From assembly GCA_947370975.1 (NCBI GenBank), contig CANBNG010000014.1, positions 54,611 to 118,610 of the forward strand: a DNA stretch of 64,000 bases, written 5' to 3'. This document shows positions 35,053 through 43,682 of the stretch, piece by piece (within the stretch, counting starts at the first letter, position 1; each line of letters starts with the position of its first letter). The notes below the pieces were generated by a model. That model did not search any database. It had not been told where the DNA came from and worked only from the letters and a program-made list of their open reading frames with translations. The stretch comes from Beijerinckiaceae bacterium (GTDB lineage: Bacteria > Pseudomonadota > Alphaproteobacteria > Rhizobiales > Beijerinckiaceae). The translations under genes and the position numbers were made by a program.

Positions 35053-36021
35053 ATGTCGATGCGCAAGCTTCGTCTCGCTGCCGGCGCGATTGTCGGTCTC
35101 GCTGTTGCCGTCGCGCCCGCCTTTGCCCAGGCGCCCGCGAAATATCCCAAGGACACGGTGATCCTCGCCACCCATTCGAGCCCGGGCGGGGGGAGCGATA
35201 TTTTCCTGCGTGAACTGCTCCCGCATCTGACCCGCGCCATGGGCGGGGTGAATTTTGCGGTCGAGAATATTTCAGGCGGCTCGGGCGCCAAGGCCATGGC
35301 CGTGCTCGCCAAGGCCAAGCCCGATGGCGGCATGTTCTATGCGACCACGCCGACCTTCATCTACACCTCGCTGCTCTCCAAGCCCGAGGCGAGCTACAAG
35401 GATCTCGAGCCGCTGGTGAATGTCTTCTTCGATCCCGAGGTCGTCTACACAGCGGCCGACAGCAAGTTCAAGACGCTGCAGGATGTGATCGATCACGCCA
35501 AGGCCAGTCGCGGCAAATGGGGCGCGGCCAATCCTGCCTCGCTTGAGCGCCAGGTGCTCGAACAGATGAAGACGGCAACCGGCGTGCGCGCGGCCGTCGT
35601 CACCTTCGAGGGCGGCGGCGACATGCTCATCAATGTGCTCAATCACACGCTCGATATCGGCATCGGCGAAATGCAGGAAATTCGCGGCCAGATGGAAGCC
35701 GGGAAATTGCGCGTGCTCGCCGTGATGGGCGAGAAGCGGCTTGAACAATTGCCCGAGATTCCGACAGCGCGCGAACAGGGCGTCAATGTCGCCGTGCGCA
35801 AGTTCCGTGGTCTTGCCGGTCCCAAGAACACACCGCCCGAGGTCGTCGCGGCCTGGGAGGCGGGCGTGCAGAAAGTGCTCGCCGATCCGGCTTACAAGAA
35901 GATCTATATGGAGAACGGCCTCCAGCCCGCCTTCATCCCGCATGCTGAATATGTGAAATTCGTCGCGGAATTCGGCCAGGAAACGCAGGACTTCCTGAAG
36001 TCCACCGGCGTCATCAAATAG
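35053..36021 (+). CDS. tctC: TctC-type substrate-binding receptor of the complete TTT system, no. 4
   Basis: A 322-residue receptor with a strong GGAGGAA ribosome site before ATG 35053. The signal peptide (1-25) ends AVAPAFAQ. The Bug loops are SSPGGGSDIFLRELL and ISGGSGAKAMAVL. It is followed 14 bases later by tctB and then tctA, so this is the only receptor in the window with its own membrane partners. Together the three form a sodium- or proton-driven tripartite tricarboxylate transporter. The MmgE/PrpD gene downstream suggests the imported acid is dehydrated or isomerised. Confidence 0.9.
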   Translation: MSMRKLRLAAGAIVGLAVAVAPAFAQAPAKYPKDTVILATHSSPGGGSDIFLRELLPHLTRAMGGVNFAVENISGGSGAKAMAVLAKAKPDGGMFYATTPTFIYTSLLSKPEASYKDLEPLVNVFFDPEVVYTAADSKFKTLQDVIDHAKASRGKWGAANPASLERQVLEQMKTATGVRAAVVTFEGGGDMLINVLNHTLDIGIGEMQEIRGQMEAGKLRVLAVMGEKRLEQLPEIPTAREQGVNVAVRKFRGLAGPKNTPPEVVAAWEAGVQKVLADPAYKKIYMENGLQPAFIPHAEYVKFVAEFGQETQDFLKSTGVIK

Positions 36022-36035
36022 AGCCGGCGGATCCC

Positions 36036-36524
36036 ATGAATCGCGATTTTGTCGCCGGCCTTCTCGGCCTTGTCCTTGCCATTGTCTATTATGCAATGGC
36101 CTCGAAAATTCAGGTCAGCCAGCTCGCCGACGATGTCGGGCCCGAGGGCTTGCCCAAGATCTATGCGTGGATGCTCGGCGGATTTTCGACGCTGCTGATG
36201 GTGCGCGCTTTGCTCCAACGCGCGCCTGCGCCTGCGGGCACGGCGGAAGTAAAGAGCAAGGAGGCGACCGCCGCGCGGCGCGGCTTGGGCATGCTGGCGA
36301 TTGGCGTTGGCTATGTTGTCCTCGTGCCGACGCTTGGCTATCCGCTCTGCATCACGCTCGTGATTGCCATTGCCACGCTCTATCAGGGTGGGCAAATGTC
36401 GCTGCGTACGGCCGCTATTTCGGCGCTCGGTGCGCTTGGCCTCTGGTTCGTTTTCGTCTTCTTGCTGCACATCGGACAGCCTGCCGGCATCTGGCCTGAA
36501 TTGATCGAGAGGTTGGCGCGATGA
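36036..36524 (+). CDS. tctB: Tripartite tricarboxylate transporter small membrane subunit
   Basis: A 162-residue protein with four hydrophobic helices (about 5-22, 44-60, 85-102 and 125-145), typical of TctB. It stabilises or couples the large TctA subunit to the receptor. Its last codon overlaps the tctA start by four bases (ATGA), and it follows tctC by 14 bases. Confidence 0.9.
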   Translation: MNRDFVAGLLGLVLAIVYYAMASKIQVSQLADDVGPEGLPKIYAWMLGGFSTLLMVRALLQRAPAPAGTAEVKSKEATAARRGLGMLAIGVGYVVLVPTLGYPLCITLVIAIATLYQGGQMSLRTAAISALGALGLWFVFVFLLHIGQPAGIWPELIERLAR

Positions 36525-38026
36525 ACGAACTCATGGCCATGTTCGGCGCGGTCGTTGCCTCGCCGATGATCATTCCCGCCGCGTTTGGTGGAATCGCCTG
36601 GGGCATTCTGGGCGGCGCGCTGCCGGGCATTTCCCCCTCCATCACAATGGCGCTGCTGCTGCCTTTCACCTATGGCGCAGACCCGACGGCGGCGGTGGTG
36701 CTGCTCGCAAGCACCTATCTCGGTGCTGAATATGGTGGCTCGATCCCGGCCATTCTCATTCGCACGCCGGGCACGAATTCGGCCGCGGCCACCGTCATCG
36801 ACGGCTATGCGATGAAAGAGCAGGGCAAGGCCGGCGAGGCGCTCGGCATTTCGCTCTATTCGACTTTGCTAGGCTCGATTTTCGGCGTGATCCTTCTCAT
36901 CACGCTGACGCAACCTCTCGCCAATGTGGCGCTTGCCTTCCAGCCGACATCCTATGTCGGTCTTGGCGTGCTGGGCCTGAGCGTCATTGCTTCACTTGCA
37001 GGTGAATCGCTCATCAAGGGGATGATGGCGGGCTTTATCGGATTGATGATCGCGACGGTGGGCACGGACCCGGTGACAGGTCTCAATCGCTTCACGTTCG
37101 ATGATCCCGAACTGCTCTCCGGCATTCCGCCCATTCTCGTCATGGTCGGCATTTATGCTGTGGCCGAACTTTTCGAGCAGAGCAGCCAGCCCGGCTGGCG
37201 GCAGACCAACAGCGCCGATGCGTCGATCAAGATGCCCGATGCGCTGATGCGCGCCCGTTTGCGCGTGGCGCAGGTCATCGGCGCGGTGATTGGCTTCATC
37301 GAAGGCCTGACGCCGGGTGGCGGCGGCACGATTGCAGCTTTCCTCTCCTATAATGAGGCCAAGCGCTGGTCGAAGAAGCCTGAGGAATTCGGCAATGGGT
37401 CGCCCGAAGGCATTGCAGCGCCTGAAACGGCCAATGGCGCGGTCTCGGCAACGGCCTTGATCCCGATGTTGGGCCTTGGCATTCCGGGCTCGAATTCAGC
37501 CGCTGTTCTGCTTGGTGGCTTTCTCATCCATGGCATGACGCCTGGTCCGATGCTCTTCACCAAGCATTATGACGTGGTGATGGGGCTTTATGCCGGCAAG
37601 GTCATCTCGCTTTTCGCGCTGGTGATCGTTGGCTATCTCATCCTGCGTCCCTGCATCTGGCTGGTGAACCGGCCCAAGCATTATCTGATGGCCTTCATTT
37701 TCGCGCTTGTGCTCTCGGGCGTCTATGCGATCCACAACAGCCTGTTTCATGTCGGCATCGCGCTTGCCTTTGGTGTCATCGGCTATGGGATGAAATATTT
37801 CCGCATCCCGACGCTTCCGATGGTGCTTGGCGTGGTGCTCGGCTTCATGGTCGAGTCGAACTACCGGCGTGCGCTCGTGCTCTCGGATGGCGATCACATG
37901 ACCTTCACGGAGGATCCGATCGCCGCCACGCTGCTGGCGCTGGCCGCCATCTTCATCGTCATTTCCCTCGTCCGCCACTTCCGCGACAGTTTGAAGTCGG
38001 GCAAAGCCGAACAGAAGGCAGCATGA
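36521..38026 (+). CDS. tctA: Tripartite tricarboxylate transporter large permease subunit
   Basis: A 501-residue protein with about a dozen helices. The conserved TctA segments GALPGISPSITMALLLPFTYG, YLGAEYGGSIPAILIRTPGT and GLTPGGGGTIAAFLSYNEAK, and the duplicate LGLGIPGSNSAAVLLGGF, are all present. TctA translocates the carboxylate using the ion gradient. It overlaps tctB upstream and the MmgE/PrpD gene downstream by four bases each, so all four genes are one unit. Confidence 0.95.
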   Translation: MNELMAMFGAVVASPMIIPAAFGGIAWGILGGALPGISPSITMALLLPFTYGADPTAAVVLLASTYLGAEYGGSIPAILIRTPGTNSAAATVIDGYAMKEQGKAGEALGISLYSTLLGSIFGVILLITLTQPLANVALAFQPTSYVGLGVLGLSVIASLAGESLIKGMMAGFIGLMIATVGTDPVTGLNRFTFDDPELLSGIPPILVMVGIYAVAELFEQSSQPGWRQTNSADASIKMPDALMRARLRVAQVIGAVIGFIEGLTPGGGGTIAAFLSYNEAKRWSKKPEEFGNGSPEGIAAPETANGAVSATALIPMLGLGIPGSNSAAVLLGGFLIHGMTPGPMLFTKHYDVVMGLYAGKVISLFALVIVGYLILRPCIWLVNRPKHYLMAFIFALVLSGVYAIHNSLFHVGIALAFGVIGYGMKYFRIPTLPMVLGVVLGFMVESNYRRALVLSDGDHMTFTEDPIAATLLALAAIFIVISLVRHFRDSLKSGKAEQKAA

Positions 38027-39396
38027 CCCAAAATATCACCACGCCCATCGCCGAAACGCTCGCCGACTGGCTCGTTGACGCCGATCTCGCCAAGCTGTCG
38101 CCGGGCACAATCGAAATGTGCCGCCGCATCGTGCTCGATGTCGCGGGCCTGTGCATTGCCGCGCGCAAGGAAGTCTATGTTGAGGCGACGCTCGGCGCGT
38201 CTGGCCCGGGCGATGCGACGGCTATCGGCCATGCGCGGGGTTTCGATCCCTTCAGCGCGGCCCTGATCAACGGCACTGCCGCCCATGGCGAGGATTATGA
38301 CGACACGTTCGAGGGCGGCCCGGTGCATTCGGGCGCGGTCATCGTGCCCGCCGCCATGGCCATCTGCGAAATGGAGAATCTGCCGGGCGAGCGGATGTTG
38401 CTGGCTACCGCCTATGGCTCGGAACTGCTTTGCCGCCTGAGCCTCGTGACGCCCAAGGCGATCCACAAGGCTGGCTTTCACCCCACCGCCGTCATCGGCA
38501 CGATGGCGGCCGCTGGCGCTGTCGCCGTGGCCCTTGGCCTCAACCGTCAGCAGATCGTCTCGGCGCTCGGCATTGCCGGCAGCATGGCGTCGGGCATTAT
38601 CGAATATCTGGCCGAGGGCACCTGGACCAAGCGCATGCATGCGGGCTGGGCGGCGCAATCTGGCCTGCGCGCCGCGCTGATGGCGCGCGGCGGATTCTTG
38701 GGGCCGCGCACGGTGTTTGAAGGCACGCATGGATTCTTCCACGCCTTCGCACCCTCGCGCAAACCCGCCTTCGACCTGCTGCTGGCTGACCTTGGCACGC
38801 GTTGGGTGATCGATGACATTGTCTTCAAGCCCTATGCCTGCGGAACCATGACGCAGCCCTTCATCGATTGCGCCCTTGCGCTCGCCAAGCAGGGTGTGAG
38901 CGCGGACGATATCGTCTCCATCACCTGCGATGTGGGCGAGGGCACGGTGCATCGCCTTTGGGAGCCGCTGGCGGTCAAGCATCGCCCGCAGACGCCTTAT
39001 GCCGCGAAATTCTCGACGCCGTTCTGCATGGCGCTCGGCTTCATCAAAGGCAAGGCGGGGCTTGGCGAGTTTTCCGAAGAGAGCATCAACGATCCTGCCG
39101 TGCGCGCTTTCGCCGCCAAGGTCAGCTATATCGTCAACCCTGCGGATCCCTATCCCGATCAGTTCATCGGCCATCTGCGCGCGACGCTGAAATCGGGCGA
39201 AGTGCGCGAGCTTCGCCAGGGCTATATGCGCGGTGGCATTCATGCGCCCATGAGCCTCGAGGAGCTTGAAGGCAAATTCGTCGACAATGCCATCTACGGC
39301 GGCTGGGCGGCGGCGGACGCGGATGTCGCGCGCGGCGTGGTGACTGGGCTTTTCGATGCGAACGGCCCGAAACGGCTGCGCGACCTGCGCCACTGA
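38023..39396 (+). CDS. MmgE/PrpD family protein, no. 1
   Basis: A 457-residue helical enzyme. It shows the PrpD-fold segments RIVLDVAGLCIAARK, NGTAAHGEDYDDTFEGGPVHSGAV and AGWAAQSGLRAALMARGGFLGP with KPYACG. PrpD is 2-methylcitrate dehydratase, while related members are cis-aconitate or immune-responsive IRG1-type decarboxylases or remain unassigned. The start overlaps tctA, which points to the imported acid as substrate. A REP-like palindrome follows. Confidence 0.88.
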   Translation: MTQNITTPIAETLADWLVDADLAKLSPGTIEMCRRIVLDVAGLCIAARKEVYVEATLGASGPGDATAIGHARGFDPFSAALINGTAAHGEDYDDTFEGGPVHSGAVIVPAAMAICEMENLPGERMLLATAYGSELLCRLSLVTPKAIHKAGFHPTAVIGTMAAAGAVAVALGLNRQQIVSALGIAGSMASGIIEYLAEGTWTKRMHAGWAAQSGLRAALMARGGFLGPRTVFEGTHGFFHAFAPSRKPAFDLLLADLGTRWVIDDIVFKPYACGTMTQPFIDCALALAKQGVSADDIVSITCDVGEGTVHRLWEPLAVKHRPQTPYAAKFSTPFCMALGFIKGKAGLGEFSEESINDPAVRAFAAKVSYIVNPADPYPDQFIGHLRATLKSGEVRELRQGYMRGGIHAPMSLEELEGKFVDNAIYGGWAAADADVARGVVTGLFDANGPKRLRDLRH

Positions 39397-39422
39397 TGGG
39401 AGATGCGCGATCTTTCCCATTC

Positions 39423-39517
39423 GTCATTGCGAGCGCAGCGAAGCAATCCATCTTTGTCAGTTACCGTCACGGGCGCCCAAAGATGGATTGCCGCGTCGCT
39501 TCGCGCCTCGCAATGAC
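39423..39517. repeat. REP-like palindrome, fullest copy (copy 4)
   Basis: The left arm runs GTCATTGCGAGCGCAGCGAA then GCAATCCATCTTTG, and the right arm CAAAGATGGATTGCCGCG then CTTCGCGCCTCGCAATGAC. The two pair along about 35 bases around a 22-base centre. It lies only 20 bases before the GntR gene. Confidence 0.88.
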
Positions 39518-39537
39518 GAATGATATGAATAGCTGAT

Positions 39538-40257
39538 ATGGATGCCCTCATGTCCTCGGTTCTCGAAAATGTTGCTCTGATCAAGTCCCGCTCGCTCGCG
39601 CTTCTCATCGAAGCCGAGGTCGAGCGCATGATCATGGCTGGCGAAATCGCACCGGGCGACCGAATCAACGAAAACCAGCTCGCGCTGCGCTTTGGCACAA
39701 GCCGCGGGCCGATCCGCGAGGCGCTGCGCGCGCTCGAGGCTGGCGGGCTCGTTGAACTCAAGCCCAATCGCGGCGTCTTCGTGCGCTCCATATCGGTGGC
39801 GGAGGCGTGCGATATTTATGCGGTGCGCGCGGCTCTGTTTGGCCTTGCAGGGCGGCTCTGTGCGGAGCGTCTCACAGCCGAGCAAATCGCCGATCTGAAA
39901 CGCCAGATCGTCGCGATGGAGACGGCGGCGAAGAAAAAGGATTTCGACGCCTATTATCCGCTCAATCTCGGCCTGCACGAATTCATCATCGACCATTCGG
40001 GCAATGTCGTGCTTGCGAGCCATTACCGCGATCTCGTCAAATTGCTGCATCTCTTCCGCACGCGCAGCCTTGTGCAGGGCGGGGGCCTTGCGATCTCCAA
40101 CAACGAACATCACGAAATGGTGGAGGCTATCGCCGCGCGCGATGGCGAGCGCGCGCACCGCGCCCATTTCGATCACGTCATGCGGGCGCGCGAGCGCCTC
40201 GTTTCCGCAGAACATTTCAATCCTGTCGATATCAAAACGGAAAAGGTTTCTCCATGA
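39538..40257 (+). CDS. GntR-family (FCD type) transcriptional regulator
   Basis: A 239-residue regulator. The winged helix (about 17-85) includes EVERMIMAGEIAPGDRINEN and TSRGPIREALRALEAGGLV; the FCD domain follows with LNLGLHEFIIDHSGN and NNEHHEMVEAIAARD, the metal/effector histidine positions. ATG 39538 has no ribosome-binding site; ATG 39550 (MSSVLENV) is an alternative. Its stop overlaps the next MmgE/PrpD gene by four bases, so the regulator is cotranscribed with its probable target. Confidence 0.9.
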   Translation: MDALMSSVLENVALIKSRSLALLIEAEVERMIMAGEIAPGDRINENQLALRFGTSRGPIREALRALEAGGLVELKPNRGVFVRSISVAEACDIYAVRAALFGLAGRLCAERLTAEQIADLKRQIVAMETAAKKKDFDAYYPLNLGLHEFIIDHSGNVVLASHYRDLVKLLHLFRTRSLVQGGGLAISNNEHHEMVEAIAARDGERAHRAHFDHVMRARERLVSAEHFNPVDIKTEKVSP

Positions 40258-41663
40258 GTGCGAAACATCAGGTCACAGCCGACGCCATCAAATTCATCGA
40301 AACGGTCGGTTATGACGATCTGCCCGCCGAGGCGCTGCGCATCGGCAAGCGCTGCATGGTCGATACGCTCGGCCTCTATCTTGCCGGCGGCCTCGAACAT
40401 TCCGTGCAGATGCTGGCGCTCGATGCGGTGGAGACGGGTGGCCGTGAGGACGCCTATGTGATCGCCGGCGGCCGCAAGAAAGTGCCGGCCGCACTCGCTG
40501 CCCGCGTGCTCGCAACCGCTGGCCATGCGCATGATTGGGACGACACGCAGGTGTCGCATGATCCGGCCCACGTCTACGGCCTGCTCACGCATCCCTCGTG
40601 CCCGCCGCTGACGGCCGCTCTCGTCATGTCGCAGAAGCTTGGCAATGTGGACGGCAAGCAATTCATGGTCGCCTTTCAGGCGGGCTTTGAAGTCGAATGC
40701 AAGATTTCGGAATGGATGAAGCCCGTCCATTATCGCCGCGGCCATCACACCAGCGGCACGGTCGGCACGTTTGGCGCAGCAACTGCCGCCGCCAAGCTGC
40801 TTGGCCTGAAGGGTGAAACGCTCGCCCATGCGCTTGGTATTGCGGCGAGCCTTGCCGCCGGCATCCGCTGCAATTTTGGCACGATGACCAAGCCCCTGCA
40901 TGTCGGCCGCGCGGCTGAAAACGGCGTCACCGCAGCCCTGCTTGCAGCCCGCGGCTTTACGGCAGACCCGACCGCGCTCGATGGGCCCTGGGGCTTCTTC
41001 TCCGTCATGGGTGAGGGCGCGACGGAAGAAAAATTCGCGCAGGGCTTTGGCAAGAACCTGACGATTGTCGATCCCGGCGTGAGCATCAAGCCCTATCCGT
41101 CGGGGATTTTGACGCATCAGTCGATGGACGCCATGCTGACGCTGGTTTTGGCGCATGATGTGAAGCCCGAGCAGATCGCGCGCATCCGCTTCTATGCAGG
41201 CAAGAACATCATCGAGCCGATCCGCTATCCGGTCGCAGTCAACCATCTGCAGGCGAAGTTCTCGATGCCTGCGCTGCTGTGCATGATCGCGCTGTGCCGC
41301 CGCGCCAGCCATCATGAATTCATGGATGCCTTCGTCGCGGGCGAGGCGATGCAGGACATGCAGCGCCGCACGGAAGTGCATCTCGATCCGCAGATCGACG
41401 CGCAGGGCTATGATCTCATTCGCTCGCGCATCGAGATCGACACCAACGACGGACGCACGCTGGTGCAATGGGCTGACGAGCGTTATCGCGGCGGCCCGCT
41501 CAACCCGATCAGCGACGCCGATCTCGAGGGCAAGTTCCGCATGTGTGCGGAAGGCGCAATCGACGACGCGGCGCAGGCGCGCCTGCTTGAGGCCGTGCAT
41601 GGCCTTGAGCGCCTCGGCAATGCATCCGCGCTTGCTGATGCCATGATCTACGAGTCGATTTAA
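40254..41663 (+). CDS. MmgE/PrpD family protein, no. 2
   Basis: A 469-residue paralogue of the gene at 38023. It contains RCMVDTLGLYLAGG, ATAGHAHDWDDTQVSHDP, the RGHHTSGTVGTFGAATAAAK segment that is typical of PrpD, and KPYPSGILTHQSMDAM. ATG 40254 overlaps the GntR stop; an open frame further upstream (to 39807) only retraces the GntR gene. A hairpin terminator follows, and then a Bug receptor, so a transporter-enzyme-regulator theme repeats. The reaction is unknown beyond dehydratase or isomerase chemistry on a polycarboxylate. Confidence 0.88.
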   Translation: MSAKHQVTADAIKFIETVGYDDLPAEALRIGKRCMVDTLGLYLAGGLEHSVQMLALDAVETGGREDAYVIAGGRKKVPAALAARVLATAGHAHDWDDTQVSHDPAHVYGLLTHPSCPPLTAALVMSQKLGNVDGKQFMVAFQAGFEVECKISEWMKPVHYRRGHHTSGTVGTFGAATAAAKLLGLKGETLAHALGIAASLAAGIRCNFGTMTKPLHVGRAAENGVTAALLAARGFTADPTALDGPWGFFSVMGEGATEEKFAQGFGKNLTIVDPGVSIKPYPSGILTHQSMDAMLTLVLAHDVKPEQIARIRFYAGKNIIEPIRYPVAVNHLQAKFSMPALLCMIALCRRASHHEFMDAFVAGEAMQDMQRRTEVHLDPQIDAQGYDLIRSRIEIDTNDGRTLVQWADERYRGGPLNPISDADLEGKFRMCAEGAIDDAAQARLLEAVHGLERLGNASALADAMIYESI

Positions 41664-41671
41664 AAAGACAC

Positions 41672-41706
41672 GGGGCCGAGGCGTCAAAGAGCGCCCGGCC
41701 CCATTT
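41672..41706 (+). terminator. Rho-independent terminator after MmgE/PrpD no. 2
   Basis: GGGGCCG (41672-41678) pairs with CGGCCCC (41696-41702), followed by ATTTTC. It lies 8 bases after the stop codon. Confidence 0.85.
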
Positions 41707-41745
41707 TCTCCTCGCAATGTCGAGGGATGATCGAGGGAGGTTTCC

Positions 41746-42720
41746 ATGTCTTTGAGCAAGCGCTTTGCAGCATGCATTCTGGCCGCGTCACTTTTCGCCC
41801 CGACCGCCTTCGCACAAACCTATCCGTCAAAATCAATCACCGTGATCGTGCCCTATGCGGCGGGCGGCAATACCGATGTTGTCGGGCGCATCGTGTCCGA
41901 GCAGATGAGCAAGATCCTTGGCCAGCAACTCGTGATCGAAAATGTCGGCGGGGCAGGGGGCACGACAGGCTCTGTGCGCGCGGCGCGCGCTGAACCCAAC
42001 GGCTATACGCTGATTGTGGGCCAGATGGGCACACATGCGGCAAGCGTCGGGCTCTATCCCAAACTTGCCTATGACCCGGTCAATGATTTCGAGCATATCA
42101 GCCAGCTGTCAGACACGCCGATCGCAGTGCTGGTGCGCAAGGATTTTCCGGCCAAAACGCTTGGCGAGTTGATTGCCCTCCTCAAGGCCGATCCGCAGAA
42201 ATACAACAATGGCCATGGCGGGGTGGGGTCCACCTCGCATGTCGCCTGCCTGTTCTTCACCAAGCTCATCGACGCGCGCCCGCCGATGGTCGCCTATCAG
42301 GGCTCGGGGCCAGCGCTCAACGATCTGGTGTCGGGGCAGTATGATTTCCTCTGCGATCAGATTCCCCATCTCGTGCCGCAAGTGCGCGCCGGCAACATTC
42401 GCGCGCTCGGCCTCGCGCAGATGGAGCGCACGGCGGCGCTGCCCGATGTGCCGACCACGGTCGAGGCAGGGCTGCCCGCCTATCAGGCATCAGGCTGGAA
42501 CGCGATGTTTGCGCCCAAGGGCACGCCGCGCGAGATCGTCGAAAAGCTCTCTGCCGCAGCCAATCAGGCGCTGGACGATCCGGCGACGCGCGCCAAGCTT
42601 GAGGCGATTGGCGCAGTCATTCCGCGCAAGGAAAACCGCACGCCCGAGGGCCTGAAGGCCTTTGTGGCTGCTGAAATCGCGAAATGGGTGCCCATCGTCA
42701 AGGATGCCGCTGCCAAGTAA
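41746..42720 (+). CDS. Tripartite tricarboxylate transporter receptor (Bug/TctC family), no. 5
   Basis: A 324-residue receptor with a GAGGGAGG site before ATG 41746. The signal peptide (1-23) ends APTAFAQ. Bug loops: ITVIVPYAAGGNTDVVGRI and NVGGAGGTTGSVRAARAEPN, then VAYQGSGPALNDLVSGQYDF. This is the most canonical Bug sequence of the five. It stands alone after a terminator and would have to use the TctAB of the 36 kb operon or one outside the window. Confidence 0.92.
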   Translation: MSLSKRFAACILAASLFAPTAFAQTYPSKSITVIVPYAAGGNTDVVGRIVSEQMSKILGQQLVIENVGGAGGTTGSVRAARAEPNGYTLIVGQMGTHAASVGLYPKLAYDPVNDFEHISQLSDTPIAVLVRKDFPAKTLGELIALLKADPQKYNNGHGGVGSTSHVACLFFTKLIDARPPMVAYQGSGPALNDLVSGQYDFLCDQIPHLVPQVRAGNIRALGLAQMERTAALPDVPTTVEAGLPAYQASGWNAMFAPKGTPREIVEKLSAAANQALDDPATRAKLEAIGAVIPRKENRTPEGLKAFVAAEIAKWVPIVKDAAAK

Positions 42721-42727
42721 GCTGGAT

Positions 42728-42754
42728 CGGCGTCAGAAGCGATAGCTGACGCCG
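42728..42754. terminator. Inverted repeat between convergent Bug receptor no. 5 and porin genes
   Basis: CGGCGTCA (42728-42735) and TGACGCCG (42747-42754) pair perfectly across 11 bases. The repeat includes the stop codon of the porin gene. No T-tract follows on either side, so function as a terminator is uncertain. Confidence 0.4.
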
Positions 42755-43458
42755 AACCTCGCCCCGTGGGTGGCCTCGCGATGGCGCTCCGTGTAGCTCA
42801 AGGCATAAATGCTGGGGCTGTCGCTGTATCTGCCGAAATCCGAATAGCGATATTCGAGGCGTGCGGACCAGGCGGGCGCGAAGGCATATTCAACGCCACC
42901 GCCTAAGGTCCACCCGGGGCGCACGCGCGAAAGGCTTTCTGTCGCCACCAGCGTGTGGGGCGCGGAGGCTGAATAGAGATCGTATGTGTGCTTGATGTTG
43001 GCGTAAGCCAGGCCGCCGGTGACATAGACGAGCACGCGGTCGATGGCATAGCCCATGCGCGCGCGCAGCGAGCCTTCCCAGACAATGCGCGAGGCGACCG
43101 TATCTGGCTCCGACAGGGGGACTTCCGTCTTGTGATGGATGTTCGTCAAATCGAAATCTGTCTCCAGCCCGAAGACCCAAGGCCCCATCTGCCAGTTTGC
43201 TCCCGCATGAGCGCCGGCCAGCATGCCATTGCCGTTGGCGTCGAAAGATATTGTGCAGGGTCGCCCGCAAGGCGGAATGTCATCGATCTGGTTGCGCTGC
43301 CAGCCGCCGCCGAAATTCAGGCCTGCATAAAAGCCCGCAAAGAGCGGCGGCGCGACAGGGGCGTAATGGGCCGGAGCGGTGCGCACCGGAAGATCCGCTG
43401 CCAGAACGCCGGTCGCAGACAGCGCCAATGCGCAAAGTGTGGAGAGAATTGTTTTCAT
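42733..43458 (-). CDS. Outer-membrane beta-barrel protein (Omp25/RopB-like)
   Basis: A 241-residue precursor. ATG 43458 starts MKTILSTLCALALSATGVLA, a clean signal peptide ending before ADLPVRT, the ADLP mature N-terminus often seen in this family. The mature part has repeated amphipathic strands such as FAGFYAGLNFGGGWQ, VLVYVTGGLAYAN and WSARLEYRYSDFG, and it ends in a terminal aromatic (VSYRF), the BAM recognition signal. A 223-base AT-rich region separates it from the divergent urc1-like gene. Confidence 0.88.
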   Translation of the reverse strand: MKTILSTLCALALSATGVLAADLPVRTAPAHYAPVAPPLFAGFYAGLNFGGGWQRNQIDDIPPCGRPCTISFDANGNGMLAGAHAGANWQMGPWVFGLETDFDLTNIHHKTEVPLSEPDTVASRIVWEGSLRARMGYAIDRVLVYVTGGLAYANIKHTYDLYSASAPHTLVATESLSRVRPGWTLGGGVEYAFAPAWSARLEYRYSDFGRYSDSPSIYALSYTERHREATHGARFGVSYRF

Positions 43459-43682
43459 TCCAACGCCGTCCAATGCGAGAATCAAGTGCGAAAAAGATAA
43501 CGCAAAACAGCGACGTAGTAGTTAATATGACAAAATAAGTTATTTGATAGCATAAGCTTGGCTTTAGTTGACATTGACAGGCAGGCCGCTTGGCGCGACG
43601 ATGCCACTCGTCGAATGCAAGACGAGGCCCCTCCCGCAGGGGCCTTCGTGATTCATGGCCCTTGTTTTCCGGAGACCGGCTT
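43459..43682. promoter_or_regulatory. Divergent promoter region, porin / urc1
   Basis: An AT-rich tract (about 43490-43560) holds sequences such as TTAATATGACAAAATAAG. TTGACA (43568-43573) is a consensus -35 box pointing right, and a second TTGACA-like start follows immediately. In the urc1 leader a hairpin GGCCCCT (43626-43632) / AGGGGCC (43638-43644), lengthened by ACGA/TCGT, stands about 35 bases before the start codon. Confidence 0.5.

Noticed and set aside
40173..41777. A 534-codon minus-strand frame opposite the second MmgE/PrpD gene
   Set aside because: Antisense shadow rich in His, Arg and Ala with no motif; the plus-strand protein is clearly a PrpD-family member.
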